From Siderastrea siderea (taxonomy: Eukaryota > Cnidaria > Anthozoa > Scleractinia > Rhizangiidae), in the NCBI GenBank assembly GCA_964030785.1, contig OZ034967.1, forward strand, positions 60,245,212 through 60,309,211: a stretch of 64,000 nt of DNA, written 5' to 3'. The notes beneath the pieces were generated by a model. The model did no database searches, was not told the origin of the DNA, and worked only from the letters and a program-made list of their open reading frames with translations. The translations under genes were made by a program, and so were the position numbers. Shown piece by piece: positions 1-13,159 of this stretch; within the stretch, counting starts at the first letter, position 1; each line of letters begins with the position of its first letter.

Positions 1-258
1 ATGGCAATGTAAGACTATGTACTGTTGTGGTGCAGTTAATAAAGTTTATTGCATTAAAAAAAAAAAGAATCAATCTGCCACTGGAAGCTTCAAAGATTCC
101 CAACGAACGTACTTGTTGAAATAAAAAATAATTCAGCATATTAATCAGGAAGCATATTTATTTAAAAAATCAATTACTGGTTTGTTTTATTTTTCAGGGA
201 ATCTAACTTGAAACTGAAGTTGAGTTAAAAGCTACAGACAAATTTGAATGTTTGAAGA
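1..258 (+). promoter_or_regulatory. 5' flank and probable 5'UTR of membrane-protein copy A
   Basis: No ORF is seen here. From about position 75 the sequence is collinear with 23945-24130, upstream of copy B, so the duplication includes this flank. A pyrimidine tract followed by CAG ends at 197, matching the tract ending at 24075 in copy B. This suggests a 3' splice site just before the coding start, and therefore an untranslated first exon further upstream, outside the window. A poly-A tract lies near position 55. Confidence 0.4.
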
Positions 259-705
259 ATGCTGCATGTTTCCTTCCAGAAGTCTATATTTCTTTTTATC
301 CAAGTTGCCCTGTTCGATTTTGTCCTACAAACTAAGGCAGACGGAATTAGAAGTTGTACGAATTTCACTTACTGTATCGACAGCTATGCTGACATTTATA
401 GATCTCTAACATCGGAGGATAACAGTTTTAACATTGAATCCGCTTTGTATCCAGCAATGATGCCATCATCTCTTGTTGTCAAAGTACAAATCTTTGGACC
501 CAATTATACGTCTGTCGCAAATTACACTTGGAGTATCAACTGCTTGTATGTTGCATTCCCAGCTGAAGTTCTGCAAGTGTTGTCTTTTGGCTCAATTCTT
601 GTGACACCCCGCACACAGCACCTAAACGTGTGTATTCCATATTTCTGTCGGAATTTTTCATCAGTGAAGGATCAAAAAGACCTCATGAGAGGTGTATTAG
701 CTGCG
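259..705 (+). pseudogene. Membrane protein copy A, exon 1 (signal peptide and ectodomain)
   Basis: This exon encodes 149 residues from ATG to a phase-0 donor (GCG|GTAAGT at 706). The N-terminus has a hydrophobic signal-peptide-like stretch at about residues 9-25. A Cys-containing ectodomain follows with several N-glycosylation sequons (NFT, NYT, NFS). It is nearly identical to the exon at 24131-24577, with mostly conservative changes, and the ORF is intact. I call it part of a pseudogene only because the matching second exon at 15076 carries a frameshift. The family is not recognised. If the frameshift is a sequencing error, this is a functional gene with a 14.4-kb intron. Confidence 0.7.
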
Positions 706-1655
706 GTAAGTGTTAATCACGGTCTTTTCTGTCATTAACGTAATGATTGTTCTTTGGTTATTTTAATTCGAATATTTTCAACTTGAATAGAAGCTGGACG
801 GTGCCCTTGCTGTTTTAAATTAGTTTAGTACTACATTCAACACGAAAATTTCACTCCTTGCAAAGCGAGATTCTTTTTTTTTTGTTGGGCGCCTGTGAGA
901 TCCAATGCATGTGAGTGCACCCTTTACAACTTAAGGTTATTTATTGGTCCTATCAGTCACAGCTAGTGATGCCATCAATCTAAAAGTTACAAATATTACT
1001 AGAAACGATAGAAGAATGTTAAAATGAAGCAAATACGTATACCCTTATGCCTTTTAACAGCCTGCATAGCAAGCGTTTCCCGAGATGTTTCCGCACGTTT
1101 AAAGCATTTCGCTTTTTAGCAGCGAAAACTGCTTCGATCATGCGGGAAGCCTACGAAAACACTCAGTTTGCACAAGGATGTTCTTTTCGTTATCATGATT
1201 TTTGCACTGTTTAAATTCACGAAAATAAAGCTGCCAAAAAATAATCCATAGGAAGTCGGGACTAAGAAATGTATCGAAATGTAAATGTGTAACTCGCTTG
1301 TTTTCCAAAACAGTTATGAAGGGCTGAATGTTACTACAACTATTATTTACAGTGACGCTGGTTTTTTTGGCTAAAAGCTTTTTCTCAGTTCTTAGTTTCA
1401 AGCACTTTATAATGTTTAATTTCTAGTTATACCAAGGCACCTCTCAACAACGGCCAAGATTTTTCGTCTTCAACAGCCGACTTTGATTTTAATTTCCATG
1501 AATTTACTCTCAGTTACCAGAACAGCCAGAACAGTACAGCGACCACCTAGCTCTCAAAAGAATACATCGCCTACCCTCAACATAACCTCTCCATAATGCT
1601 TATTTGCTGAGCACAAGGTCACGAAACTCGGACTTTCAAGTCACCTACCAGCTAA
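706..1655 (+). other. Copy A intron, 5' part shared with copy B
   Basis: Non-coding. It aligns with 24578-25470 of copy B's intron. It includes a dispersed segment at about 1060-1160 (matched at 24890-24985) in which the two strands partly mirror each other, as in short foldback elements. Collinearity stops near 1655, where copy A has 13 kb of repeats that copy B lacks. Confidence 0.6.
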
Positions 1656-1745
1656 TTATTACCCCGCCGTCAGGACGGGGTCTAGTAATACCCATTTTTT
1701 TTCGTGGTTTTTACCCCGCCGTCAGGACGGGGTCTAGTAATACCC
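1656..1745. repeat. Two short direct repeats at the satellite boundary
   Basis: A 20-base GC-rich motif (ACCCCGCCGTCAGGACGGGG) begins at 1661 and again at 1713, each time followed by TCTAGTAATACCC. The motif is itself partly palindromic. The same end sequence occurs, reverse-complemented, at about 60838-60862. This suggests it is the terminus of a dispersed element that seeded the neighbouring arrays. Confidence 0.6.
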
Positions 1746-2810
1746 TTTTTAACCGACGAAGTCGAGTTAGAGCAGTCGTGACAAGAGGGTCGACTGGTTT
1801 GGTCGGTCAAAATACGTCGTGTAAGGCTCACAAGGTGTGTATTTCGCTATGGCCCATGGGATGGGATGACGTATTCTGCAGTTAAGCCCATCGATTAGTA
1901 CACACACGCACGCACGATAGGACAAGGGTCCACATAAAAGGTATCGTAGGTATAGAAGGACACTTCCGCCGAGAAGTGTTGGTTTTGACCGGACTGAAAT
2001 ATCTGTGCAATACTAGTGAAAGAAAGCAAGGAGGACTGATAATAACAGTAGGTGAAGTCCAGTGGCACTGTTGATGCTGGTGGGACCAAAGTGTTGCTGA
2101 GACATCATAAAGATAGAATCGTTCTCAGTAAAGGTTATGAAAGGAAAATTCTGGTGTATGTTGTTGTGGCTATGTTTATTACTTGAAAATGTCTAGCTGC
2201 CAACGTTAAGAAAGGTTATTGGCAGGTGGGAAATGAATTACGACACGAGGCTGGATCTTCTTGGATAGTATACTATAAGCGGGACAGAAGGATATACCAG
2301 TTAGTCTTTCTAATTTTTCTTCTTTACTTTTGATTTTGAACCGGTTTGTTCTATTTTAGAGTTTGAGACACTGACTTGCTGACTGCGGAAGAGGAAACCA
2401 GATTTAACGATTACGTCATAAGACATGCTTTAACGTGTATGAGATAAAGCGACGACTTCGCTTTTTACTAATTTCTCCAGATCGATAATCATGTTTGTAT
2501 AGTGCCATATTCACAACAGTATATAAATGCTTCGCTTAAAACTCTTGATAACGGCATGTTCAGTTGTGGACAAAGTTTATCTTTAAATTTTAATTTTAAT
2601 TCAACAAAATATTCAAAGCGATAAGACAGATGAGCTGAGTCATCCGATTTTAAACATTACGTCATTCGGTAACGCAAAAGACATAATACTGTCACAATTT
2701 TCGTCACGCCGGTTAGCACGTTGAGATTCTGACGATGTGTTTGTCTTTATCGATAATCATATTTTTATAGTGCCCTATTCACAACAGTATATAAAGACAT
2801 TGCTCACAAC
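1745..2810. repeat. ~1.05-kb direct repeat, copy 1
   Basis: This block is repeated almost base for base at about 3618-4672, starting from the shared motif AACCGACGAAGTCGAG. Its 3' third contains a segment with a TATATAAA motif (2520-2527). That segment is itself duplicated with a period of about 268 bases (second TATATAAA at 2788-2795). No protein-coding capacity is seen. The two copies could be long terminal repeats of a degenerate retroelement or simply a large duplication. I see no primer-binding site or reverse transcriptase. Confidence 0.6.
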
Positions 2811-3617
2811 TCTTGGTAAAAGCATGTTCAGTTGTGGACAAATGTATATCAACATTTAATTTTTTAGTTTAATTCAACAAAATTAAATATTCAAAGCGAT
2901 AAGACAGATGAGCTGAGTGACCAGATTTTAAACATAACGTCATTCGGTAACGCAAAGGGCAAAATACTGTCACAATTTTCGTTACACCAGTTAGCACGTT
3001 GAACCAAGTAAAAACATTTGTCGAGGGTGGAGTGGGTCAAAACGACTGGTAAATGCCTATAACGCGCTTTCTTGTAACCTGTACGATAGAGCATAGCAAT
3101 GATTTATTTCGTATTTACATTCACAACTTGGCTTAAGGAGCCCTTGACATGATTAAAGGAAACTGTGCACAAAGCGAGGTTCCCAGGTATCGGGAAAAGT
3201 TCAATTCTTCTGGGCTGTTACGATGCCCATACTGATCAATCGTGAAGATGTGGTTACAATTATTTTGGGAAATTTGTTGCCCATTATTTGAAATGCGTCT
3301 GTTTTGAGAATTTTTGTTCCGGGTTTTGAGGAAGACCGACCAAAAGACAGCGAAAAATGATCGTGAGTGAAGAATGCATAGTCTGTGGAGCTATGTTTGG
3401 TGAGGAGAGGGTGAATAATTCAGTTGACCTCCTTTCCAGGGTATTGGTCGCCTTTTCAGTTGGTCAAATTTAAGCGTTAGTTACAGTTACACACTTTTAC
3501 TGCAACTTGCTGTTACAGAGGCTTGAATGTTATTGAAGCTGCAGTCATGCACGGCTCGCTTGCTTTCTTTTCGAGACGAACCAACGCTTCGTCGGTTCTG
3601 CACGCATTGCGGGCCTA
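2811..3617. other. Spacer between the two 1.05-kb repeats
   Basis: The first ~200 bases continue the internal 268-base duplication (partial third-level copy ending near 3003). The rest shows no convincing ORF. At 3575-3635 a short inverted repeat (CGCTTCGTCGGTT facing AACCGACGAAG) marks the edge of the second 1.05-kb copy. Confidence 0.5.
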
Positions 3618-4672
3618 TGTTTTAACCGACGAAGTCGAGTTAGAGCAGTCATGCCAAGAGGGTCGACCGGTTTGGTCGGTCAAAATACGTCGTGTAAGGC
3701 TCACAAGGTGTTTATTTCGCTATGGCCCAAGGGATGGGATGACGTATTCTGCAGTTAAGCCCATCGATTAGTACACACACGCACGCACGATAGGACAAGG
3801 GTCCACATAAAAAGTATCGTAGGTATAGAAGGACACTTCCGCCGAGCAGTGTTGGTTTTGACCGGACTGAAATATCTATGTAATACTAGTGAAAGAAAGC
3901 AAGGAGGACTGATAATAACAGTAGGTGAAGTCCAGTGGCACTGTTGATGCTGGTGGGACCAAAGTGTTGCTGAGACATCGTAAGGATAGAATCGTTCTCA
4001 GTAAAGGTTATGAAATGAAAATTCTGGTGTGTGTTGTTGTGGTTATGTTTATTACTTGAAAATGTCTAGCTGCCAACGTTAAGAAAGGTTATTGGCAGGT
4101 GGGAAATGAATTACGACACGAGGCTGGATCTTCTTGGATAGTATACTATAAGCGGAACAGAAGGATATACCAGTTAGTCTTTTTAATTTTTCTGCTTTAC
4201 TTTTGATTTTCAACCGGTTTGTTCGATTTTAGAGTTCGAGACACTGACTTGCTGACTGCGGAAGAGGAAACCAGATTTAACGATTACGTCATAAGACATG
4301 CTTTAACGTGTTTGAGATAAAGCGAAGACTTCGCTTTTCACTAATTTCTCCAGATCGATAATCATGTTTGTATAGTGCCATATTCACAACAGCATATAAA
4401 TGCCTCGCTTACAACTCTTGATAACGGCATGTTCAGTTGTGGACAAAATTTATCTTTAAATTTTAATTTTAATTCAACAAAATATTCAAAGGGATAAGAC
4501 AGATGAGCTGAGTCATCCGATTTTAAACATTACGTCATTCGGTAACGCAAAAGACATAATAATGTCACAATTTTCGTCACGCCGGTTAGCACGTTGAGAT
4601 TCTGACGATGTGTTTGTCTTTATCGATATTCATGTTTTTATAGTGCCCTATTCACAACAGTATATAAATAAA
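3618..4672. repeat. ~1.05-kb direct repeat, copy 2
   Basis: Second copy of the block at 1745-2810, in the same orientation and with scattered point differences. Its last TATATAAA motif (4661-4668) runs directly into a fragment of the tRNA-derived element that is also present at 53169-53557. Confidence 0.6.
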
Positions 4673-4759
4673 TAAATGTAAAGAAGATCGTCGCAGTTAT
4701 TAACGCAACTTATGCAGTTGCGAAAAGAAAGCCTGAAAAAATCAGGCTTTCTTTTCGCA
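4669..4759. repeat. Fragment of the tRNA-derived dispersed element
   Basis: The motif AAATGTAAAGAAGATC and the following bases match 53215-53260, inside the intact element. The tRNA body is missing. What remains ends in a hairpin at 4720-4758 whose arms read GCGAAAAGAAAGCCTGA and its complement. This looks like a truncated, rearranged insertion at the start of the satellite. Confidence 0.55.
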
Positions 4760-7222
4760 CGGGGTCTAGTAATACCCGTTTTTTTTTTTTTTTTTGTCGT
4801 CGTGGTCACTTGCCCCAGACCTCCGCTCGGTCAAAACAATACTTACCGATAATGTGCGTTCGTTTAGCATTTATTCGCCAGAATTTTCATGAAAGTTGGT
4901 GTAGAAAACTACTGGCGATTTAATGGCATAAAAACCGCTTCGCTGAAAGCAAGAACGAAGGAGCTAGCGAGCTTTGAAGCTGGCATGAATTCTAATAACT
5001 TGCCCTGGCACGTAAACATTACATCACTGAAACACAGAAGCCGATTCGGGGAAGTCCCTTGCTTTCGCCAAGTTGAATAATTTAACAGTCAAATGCAAGC
5101 AGTTTCTGGGCAGTTTTGCTTTGCTTCGCCAAAATCTTTAGGGAAAGTTGTGTACAAAAGTACAAGAAATTCAATGGAGTTGACTTCTCTTCGATGAGAG
5201 CAAGGACGAAGGTGCTAGCGAGCCTTGAAAGCCAATGATTCAAGCTTCGTGCCGTAGCACATAAACATTACGTCATTGAAAGACAGAAGCGGATTCGGAG
5301 AAGTAACTTGCTTGCACCAAATCACTCATCAAATCACGGCCTAAATTAGACTTTTACGTTTTTTTCCCATAGCTACCAGTTTCCTTTAGATTTTAGAATA
5401 AGTTTCTTTATCAAGAAATCTATTTAAATTTCCGTGCCCTTGCTATTTAGAATTACGCTGGCATGTCAGTTCGTTTATTTAAAAAACGTGACGTACCTGA
5501 GTCACGCTACGGTCAAAATATTTCGTCACGTTCTTCTTCGCAAACGCTAGGACAAAGGGATGACCAAGGAATGAGGGATGGGGTTCATACTATCAGGGAT
5601 TCATGTTATCACAGGGAGAAAGGTGCGGAGAAGACGTAAGGGGGAATGGCAGCAAACACGTCAAAGGTACGATAAATCACAAACTTCAAAATTTACACGC
5701 CTTGGGCTCGTATGTTGAGTGACCGTAACATATTTTGCCCCCTGGGAGGAGGAGAAAAACAGCGGGGTCCAATGCCCCTGGGGCGTTTCTTGTTTTTTTT
5801 GTCGTGGTCAGTTGCCCCAGACCTCCGCTCGGTCAAAACAATACTTGCCGGTAAACTTTGTTCATTTAGTGTTTATTCGCCAGAATTTTCATGAAAGTTG
5901 GTGTAGAAAATTACCGGCGATTTAATGGCATGAAAATTCCTTCGATGAAAGAAAAAAAAGGTGCTAGCGAGCTTTGAAGCTGGCATGAATTTGCCAAACC
6001 TGCCCTGGCACGTAAACATTACATCACTGAAACACAAAAGGTGATCCGGGGAAGTCCCTTGCTTTCGCCAAGTTGAAAAATTCAACAGTGAAATGCAAGC
6101 ATATTTTTGGCAGTTTTGCTTTGCTTCGCCGAAATCTTTAGGGAAAGTTGTGTAGAAAAGTACAAGAAATTCAATGGAGTTGACTTCTCTTCAATGAGAG
6201 CAAGGACGAAGGTGCTAGCGAGCTTTGAAAGCCAGTGATTCATGCTACGTGCCGTAGCACATAAACATTATGTCATTGAAACACAGAAGCCGATTCGGAG
6301 AAGTAAACTTGCTTGCGCCAAATCACTCATCGAATCACGGCCTAAAATAGACTTTTACGGTTTTTCATAGCTACCAGTTTCCTTTAGATTTTAGAATGAG
6401 TTTTTTATCAAGAAATCTATTTAAATTTCCGTACCCTTGCTATTTAGAATTACGCTGACATGTCAGTTCGTTTATTTAAAAAAAACGCGACTTAACTGAG
6501 TCACGCTATGGTCAAAATATTTCGTCACGTTCTTCTTCGCGAAAGCTAGGACAAGTGGATGACCAAGGATGAGGGATGGGGTTCATACTATCAGGGATTC
6601 ATGTTACCACAGGGAGAAGGGTGCGGAGCAGACGCATAAGGGGAAATGGCAGCAAACACAGGTACGATAAATCATCAACTTTAAAATTTACACCACTTGA
6701 GCTCGTATCTTGAGTGACCGTAATATATTTTGCTCCCTGGGAGGAGGAGAAAAACGGCGGGGTCCAATGAAAGTAGGAACGAAGGTGCTAGCGGGCTTTG
6801 ATGCTGGAATGAATTCGCCTGACTTGCCGTGGCACGTAAACATTACATCACTGAAACACAGAAGCCGATTCGGGGAAGTCCTTGCTTTCGCCAAGTTGAA
6901 TAATTCAACAGTCAAATGCAAGCATTTTTTTGGCAGTTTTGCTTTGCTTCGCCAAAACCTTTAGGGAAAGTTGTGTAGAAAAGTACAAGGAATTCAATGG
7001 AATTAACATTCCTTCGACGAGAGCAAGGACGAATGTACTAGGGAGCTTAAGTTTGAAAGCTGGCATGAACTCGCGATCGCTATGAACTTAGTAATTATGA
7101 TGTAAAGTATGTATGTATGAGTGCCAAGAAGTGAGTAATACTGTCCTCCATAATTTCCCCCCGACCACAGGCCTTAAAAGTAAGAAATTAGAAATGAGAA
7201 CCAAGATAAAAGAAAAATCTTT

Positions 7223-7294
7223 GAGCCCGGCGGGATTCGAACCAACGACCTCCGGATTAGAACACCGTCGCTCAACCAACTGAGCTACGAGGCC
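7223..7294 (-). tRNA. tRNA-Arg(TCT)-like sequence, satellite copy 1
   Basis: The minus strand reads GGCCTCGTAGCTCAGTTGG, then a TCT anticodon loop, then a GGTTCGAATCC B box: a 72-base cloverleaf-like unit with intact A and B boxes. The acceptor stem has changed bases relative to the copies at 10697 and 11653, giving a weaker pairing. It is repeated with the satellite, so it is more likely a tRNA-derived repeat than a working gene. Confidence 0.5.
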
Positions 7295-8939
7295 AGGCTG
7301 AGTCACGCTGTGATCAAAGTAATAATTTCATCACGCTCTTCGTCACGCACGCTAAAACAGAGTGATTAGGCAAGTCGTGTCTTGATTTATATTATCATCG
7401 CAAGCACGTAAAAAATACGATAAATCACCAACTTTTACCTGGCCGTAATATATTTTGGACCCCAAGGGCAGAGAGAACAACGGCGGGGTTAATGCCCCTT
7501 GGGGCTTTTCTTGTTTTTTGTTTTTTTTTTTTTTTTGTCGTGGTCAGTTGCCCCAGACCTGCGCTCGGTCAAAACAATACTTGCCGGTAAACTTTGTTCG
7601 TTCAGCGTTTATTCGCCAGAATTTTCATGAAAGTTGGTGTAGAAAATTACCGGCGATTTAATGGCATGAAAATTCCTTCCATGAAAGCAAGAACGAAGGT
7701 ACTAGCGAGCTTTGAAGCTGGCATGAATTTGCCAAACCTGCCCTGGCACGTAAACATTACATCACTGAAACACAAAAGGCGATTCGGGGAAGTCCCTTGC
7801 TTTCGCCAAGTTGAAAAATTCAACAGTGAAATGCAAGCATATTTTTGGCAGTTTTGCTTTGCTTCGCCAAAATCTTTAGGGAAAGTTGTGTAGAAAAGTA
7901 CAAGAAATTCAATGGAGTTGACTTCTCTTCAATGAGAGCAAGGACGAAGGTGCTGGCGAGCTTTGAAAGCCAATGATTCATGCTACGTGCCGTGGCACAG
8001 AAGCCGATTCGGAGAAGTAAACTTGCTTGCACCAAATCACTCATCGAATCACGGCCTAAAATAGACTTTTACGGTTTTTCATAGCTACCAGTTTCCTTTA
8101 GATTTTAGAGTGAGTTTTTTTATCAAGAAATCTATTTAAATTTCCGTGCCCTTGCTATTTAGAATTACGCTGACATGTCAGTTCGTTTATTTAAAAAAAA
8201 CGTGACTTAACTGAGTCACGCTATGGTCAAAATATTTCGTCACGTTCTTCTTCGCGAAAGCTAGGACAAGTGGATGACCAAGGAATGAGGGATGGGGTTC
8301 ATACTATCAGGGATTCATGTTACCACAGGGAGAAGGGTGCGGAGCAGACGCATAAGGGGAAATGGCAGCAAACACAGGTACGATAAATCATCAACTTTAA
8401 AATTTACACCCCTTGAGCTCGTATCTTGAGTGACCGTAATATATTTTGCTCCCTGGGAGGAGGAGAAAAACGGCGGGGTCCAATAAAGGAAGGAACGAAG
8501 GTGCTAGCGAGCTTTGAAGCGGAATGAATTCGCCTAACTTGCCGTAACACGTAAACATTACATCACTGAAACACAGAAGCCGATTCGGGGAAGTCCCTTG
8601 CTTTCGCCAAGTTGAATAATTCAACAGTCAAATGCAAGCATTTTTTTTTGGCAGTTTTGCTTTGCTTCGCCAAAATCTTTAAGGAAAATTGTGTAGAAAA
8701 GTACAAGGAATTCAATGGACTTAACTTTTCTTCGACGAGAATAAGGGCGAAGGTACTAGCGAGCTTTAGTTTGAAAGCTGGCATGAACTCGCGATCGCTA
8801 TGAACTTAGTAATATTATGATGTAAAGTGTATGATAGAGTGCCAAGAAGTGAGCAATACTGCCCTCCATAATTTTCCCCCGGCCACAGGCCTTAAAAGAA
8901 GAAATTACAAATGAGAACCAAGATAAAAGAAAAATCTTT

Positions 8940-9011
8940 GACCCCGGCGGGATTTGAACCCAAGACCTCCCGATTAGAACGTCATCGCTCTACCAACTGA
9001 GCTACGAGGCC
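8940..9011 (-). tRNA. tRNA-Arg-like sequence, satellite copy 2 (degenerate)
   Basis: Same position within the repeat unit as the copy at 7223. The acceptor stem (GGCCTCG with CGGGGTC) is preserved. The anticodon stem and the B box (TTCAAATCC) differ from the other copies, so the fold is poorer. Probably a pseudo-tRNA. Confidence 0.4.
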
Positions 9012-10696
9012 AGGCTGAGTCACGCTATGATCAAAATATTTCATCAAAACTCTTCGTCACGCACGCTAAAACAGGGTGATTAGGCAAGTCACGTCTTGAT
9101 TTATATTATCATTGCAAACACGTAAAAAATACGATAAACCACCAACTTTTAAAATTTACAGCACTTCGGCTTGTATCTTTAATACGTGGCCGTAATATAT
9201 TTTGCACCCCAAGGGCAGTTCGAACAACGGCGGGGTTAATGCCCCTGGGGCTTTTCTTGTTTTTTTTTTTTGTCGTGGTCAGTTGCCCCAGAGCTCCGCT
9301 CGGTCAAAGCAATACTTGCCGGTAAACTTTGTTCGTTTACCGTTTATTCGCCAGAATTTTCATGAAAGTTGGTGTAGAAAATTACTGGCGATTTAATGGC
9401 ATGAAAATTCCTTCGATGAAAGCAAGAAAGAAGGTGCTAGCGAGCTTTGAAGCTGGCATGAATTTGCCAAACCTGCCCTGGCACGTAAACATTACATCAC
9501 TGAAACACAAAAGGTGATCTGGGGAAGTCCCTTACTTTCGCCAAGTTGAAAAATTCAACAGTGAAATGCAAGCATATTTTTGGCAGTTTTGCTTTGCTTC
9601 GCCAAAATCTTTAGGAAAAGTTGTGTAGAAAAGTACAAGAAATTCAATGGAGTTGACTTCTCTTCAATGAGAGCAAGGACGAAGGTGCTAGCGAGCTTTG
9701 AAAGCCAATGATTCATGCTACGTGCCGTAGCACATAAACATTACGTCATTGAAACACAGAGGCCGATTCGGAGAAGTAAACTTGCTTGCGCCAAATCACT
9801 CATCGAATCACGGCCTAAAATAGACTTTTACGGTTTTTCATAGCTACCACTTTCCTTTAGATTTTAGAATGAGTTTTTTATCAAGAAATCTATTTAAATT
9901 TCCGTGCCCTTGCTATTTAGAATTACGCTGACATGTCAGTTCGTTTATTTAAAAAAAACGTGACTTAACTGAGTCACGCTATGGTCAAAATATTTCGTCA
10001 CGTTCTTCTTCGCGAAAGCTAGGACAAGTGGATGACCAAGGAATGAGGGATGGGGTTCATACTATCAGGGATTCATGTTACCACAGGGAGAAGGGTGCGG
10101 AGCAGACGCATAAGGGGAAATGGCAGCAAACACAGGTACGATAAATCATCAACTTTAAAATTTACACCCCTTGAGCTCGTATCTTGAGTGACCGTAATAT
10201 ATTTTGCTCCCTGGGAGGAGGAGAAAAACGGCGGGGTCCAATGAAAGTAGGAACGAAGGTGCTAGCGAGCTTTGAAGCTGGAATGAATTCGCCTAACTTG
10301 CCGTGGCACGTAAACATTACATCACTGAAACACAGAAGCCGATTCGGGGAAGTCCGTGCTTTCGCCAAGTTGAATAATTCAACAGTCAAATGCAAGCATT
10401 TTTTTGGCAGTTTTGCATTGCTTCGCCAAAATCTTTAGGGAAAGTTGTGTAGAAAAGTACAAGGAATTCAATGGAGTTAACATTTCTTCGACGAGAGCAA
10501 GGACGAATGTACTAGGGAGCTTAAGTTTGAAAGCTGGCATAAACTCGCGATCGCTATGAACTTAGTAATTATGATGTAAAGTATGTATGTACGAGTGCCA
10601 AGAAGTGAGTAATACTGCCTTCCATAATTTCCCCCCGACCACAGGCCTTAAAAGTAAGAAATTAGAAATGAGAACCAAGATAAAAGAAAAATCTTT

Positions 10697-10768
10697 GACC
10701 CCGGCGGGATTCGAACCCACGACCTCCGGATTAGAACACCGTCGCTCAACCAACTGAGCTACGAGGCC
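10697..10768 (-). tRNA. tRNA-Arg(TCT)-like sequence, satellite copy 3
   Basis: The best-folding member. A seven-pair acceptor stem forms between GGCCTCG and CGGGGTC, with two G-U pairs. The D arm is AGCTCAGTTGGTTGAGC, the anticodon loop is GTTCTAA, and the T loop is TTCGAAT within a GGG/CCC stem. Position 32 is G rather than the usual pyrimidine and the base of the anticodon stem is weak. RNA polymerase III boxes look usable. No CCA is encoded. Confidence 0.5.
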
Positions 10769-11652
10769 AGGCTGAGTCACGCTATGATCAAAATAATAAT
10801 TTCATCACGCTCTTCGTCACGCACGCTAAAACAGGGTGATTAGGCAAGTCGTGTCTTGATTTATATTATCATCGCAAGCACGTAAAAGATACGATAAATC
10901 AACAACTTTTACCTGGCCGTAATATATTTTGGACCCCAAGGGCAGAGAGAACAACGGCGGGGTTAATGCCCCCTGGGGCTTTTCTTGTTTTTTTTTTTTT
11001 GTCGTGGTCAGTTGCCCCAGACCTCCGCTCGGTCAAAACAATACTTGCCGGTAAGCTTTGTTCATTTAGCGTTTATTCGCCAGAATTTTCATGAAAGTTG
11101 GTGTAGAACATTACCAGCGATTTAATGGCATGAAAATTCTCTCGATGAAAGCAAGAACGAAGGTGCTAGCGAGCTTTGAAGCTGGCATGAATTTGCCAAA
11201 CCTGCCCTGGCACGTAAACATTACATCACTGAAACACAAAAGGTGATCCGGGGAAGTCCCTTTCTTTCGCCAAGTTGAAAAATCAACAGTGAAATGCAAG
11301 CATATTTTTGGCAGTTTTGCTTTGCTTCGCCAAAATCTTTAGGGAAAGTTGTGTAGAAAAGTACAAGACATGCAATGGAGTTGACTTCTCTTTGATGAGA
11401 GCAAGGACGAAGGCGCTAGCGAACTTTGAAGCCGGCATGAATTCGCCTAACTTGCCCTGGCACGTAAACATTATGGGAGCTAAAGTTTGATAGCTGGCAT
11501 GAACTCGCGATCGCTATGAACTTAGTAATTATGATGTAAAGTATGTATGTATGAGTGCCAAGAAGTGAGTAATACTGCTCTCCATAATTTCCCCCGACCA
11601 CAGACCTTAAAAGTAAGTTAGAAATGAGAACCAAGATAAAAGAAAAATCTTT

Positions 11653-11724
11653 GACCCCGGCGGGATTCGAACTCACGACCTCCGGATTAGAACACCGTCG
11701 CTCAACCAACTGAGCTACGAGGCC
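11653..11724 (-). tRNA. tRNA-Arg(TCT)-like sequence, satellite copy 4
   Basis: Almost identical to the copy at 10697. One change next to the B box (ACTCACG in place of ACCCACG on the plus strand) breaks a T-stem pair. It lies in the shortened 1.14-kb unit of the array. Confidence 0.45.
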
Positions 11725-13127
11725 AGGCTGAGTCACGCTGTGATCAAAATAATAATTTCATCACCCTCTTCGTCACGCACGCTAAAACAGAGTGATTAGG
11801 CAAGTCGTGTCTTGATTTATATTATCATCGCAAGCACGTAAAAGATACGATAAATCACCAACTTTTACCTGGCCGTAATATATTTTGGACCCCAAGGGCA
11901 GAGAGAACAACTGCGGGGTTAATGCCCCCTGGGGCTTTTCTTGTCTTGTGTTTTTTTGGTTGGTCACTTGCCCCAGACCTCCGGTTTTCGCTCGGCCAAA
12001 GAAATACTCGTCGTGTCTTTCGCTACACAGCCAAGGGCTTTTATCTTGAGTGACCGTAACATATTTCCCCCCCCCCGGGGGGTGGGAGAACAACGGCGGG
12101 GTCTAATGCCCCTGGGGCTTTTCTTGTTTTGTTGTTGTCGTGGTCACTTGCCCCAGAGCTCCGCTCGGTCAAAACAATACTTGCCGGTAATGTGCGTTCG
12201 TTTAGCGTTTATTCGCCAGAATTTTCATGAAAGTTGGTGTAGAAAACTACTGGCGATTTAATGGCATAAAAACCGCTTCGCTGAAAGCAAGAACGAAGGT
12301 GCTAGCGAGCTTTGAAGCTGGCATGATTTCTAATAACTTGCCCTGGCACGTAAACATTACATCACTGAAACACAGAAGCCGATTCGGGGAAGTCCCTTGC
12401 TTTCGCCAAGTTGAATAATTCAACAGTGAAATGCAAGCAGTTTCTGGGCAGTTTTGCTTTGCTTCGCCAAAATCTTTAGGAAAAGTTGTGTAGAAAAGTA
12501 CAAGAAATTCAATGGAGTTGACTTCTCTTCGATGAGAGCAAGGACGAAGGTGCTAGCGAGCCTTGAAAGCCAATGATTCATGCTACGTGCCGTAGCACAT
12601 AAACATTACGTCATTGAAAGACAGAAGCTGATTCGGAGAAGTAACTTGCTTGCACCAAATCACTCATGGAATCATGGCCTAAAATAGACTTTTACGTTTT
12701 TTTCCCATAGCTACCAGTTTCCTTTAGATTTTAGAATAAGTTTCTTTATCAAGAAATCTATTTAAATTTCCGTGCCCTTGCAATTTAGAATTACGCTGGC
12801 ATGTCAGTTCGTTTATTTAAAAAAACGTGACGTAACTGAGTCACGCTACGGTCAAAATATTTCGTCACGTTCTTCTTCACGAAACCTAGGACAAAGGGAT
12901 GACCAAAGAATGAGGGATGGGGTTCATACTATCAGGGATTCATGTTATCACAGGGAGAAGGGTGCGGAGAAGACGTAAGGGGGAATGGCAGCAAACACGT
13001 CAAAGGTACGATAAATCACCAACTTTAAAATTTACACGCCTTGGGCTCGTATGTTGAGTGACCGTAACATATTTTGCCCCCTGGGAAGAGGAGAAAAACG
13101 GCGGGGTCCAATGCCCCTGGGGCGTTT

Positions 13128-13159
<32 letters not shown>

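Noticed and set aside
1745..4672. A complete LTR retrotransposon made of the two 1.05-kb repeats
   Set aside because: The 0.8-kb interior has no gag or pol frame, and no primer-binding site or target-site duplication was found. Kept as direct repeats only.
7088..7306. Minus-strand ORFs containing GLVAQLVERRCSNPEVV (also at 10562 and 11416)
   Set aside because: They are translations of the tRNA-like sequence on the minus strand, a common false gene call.
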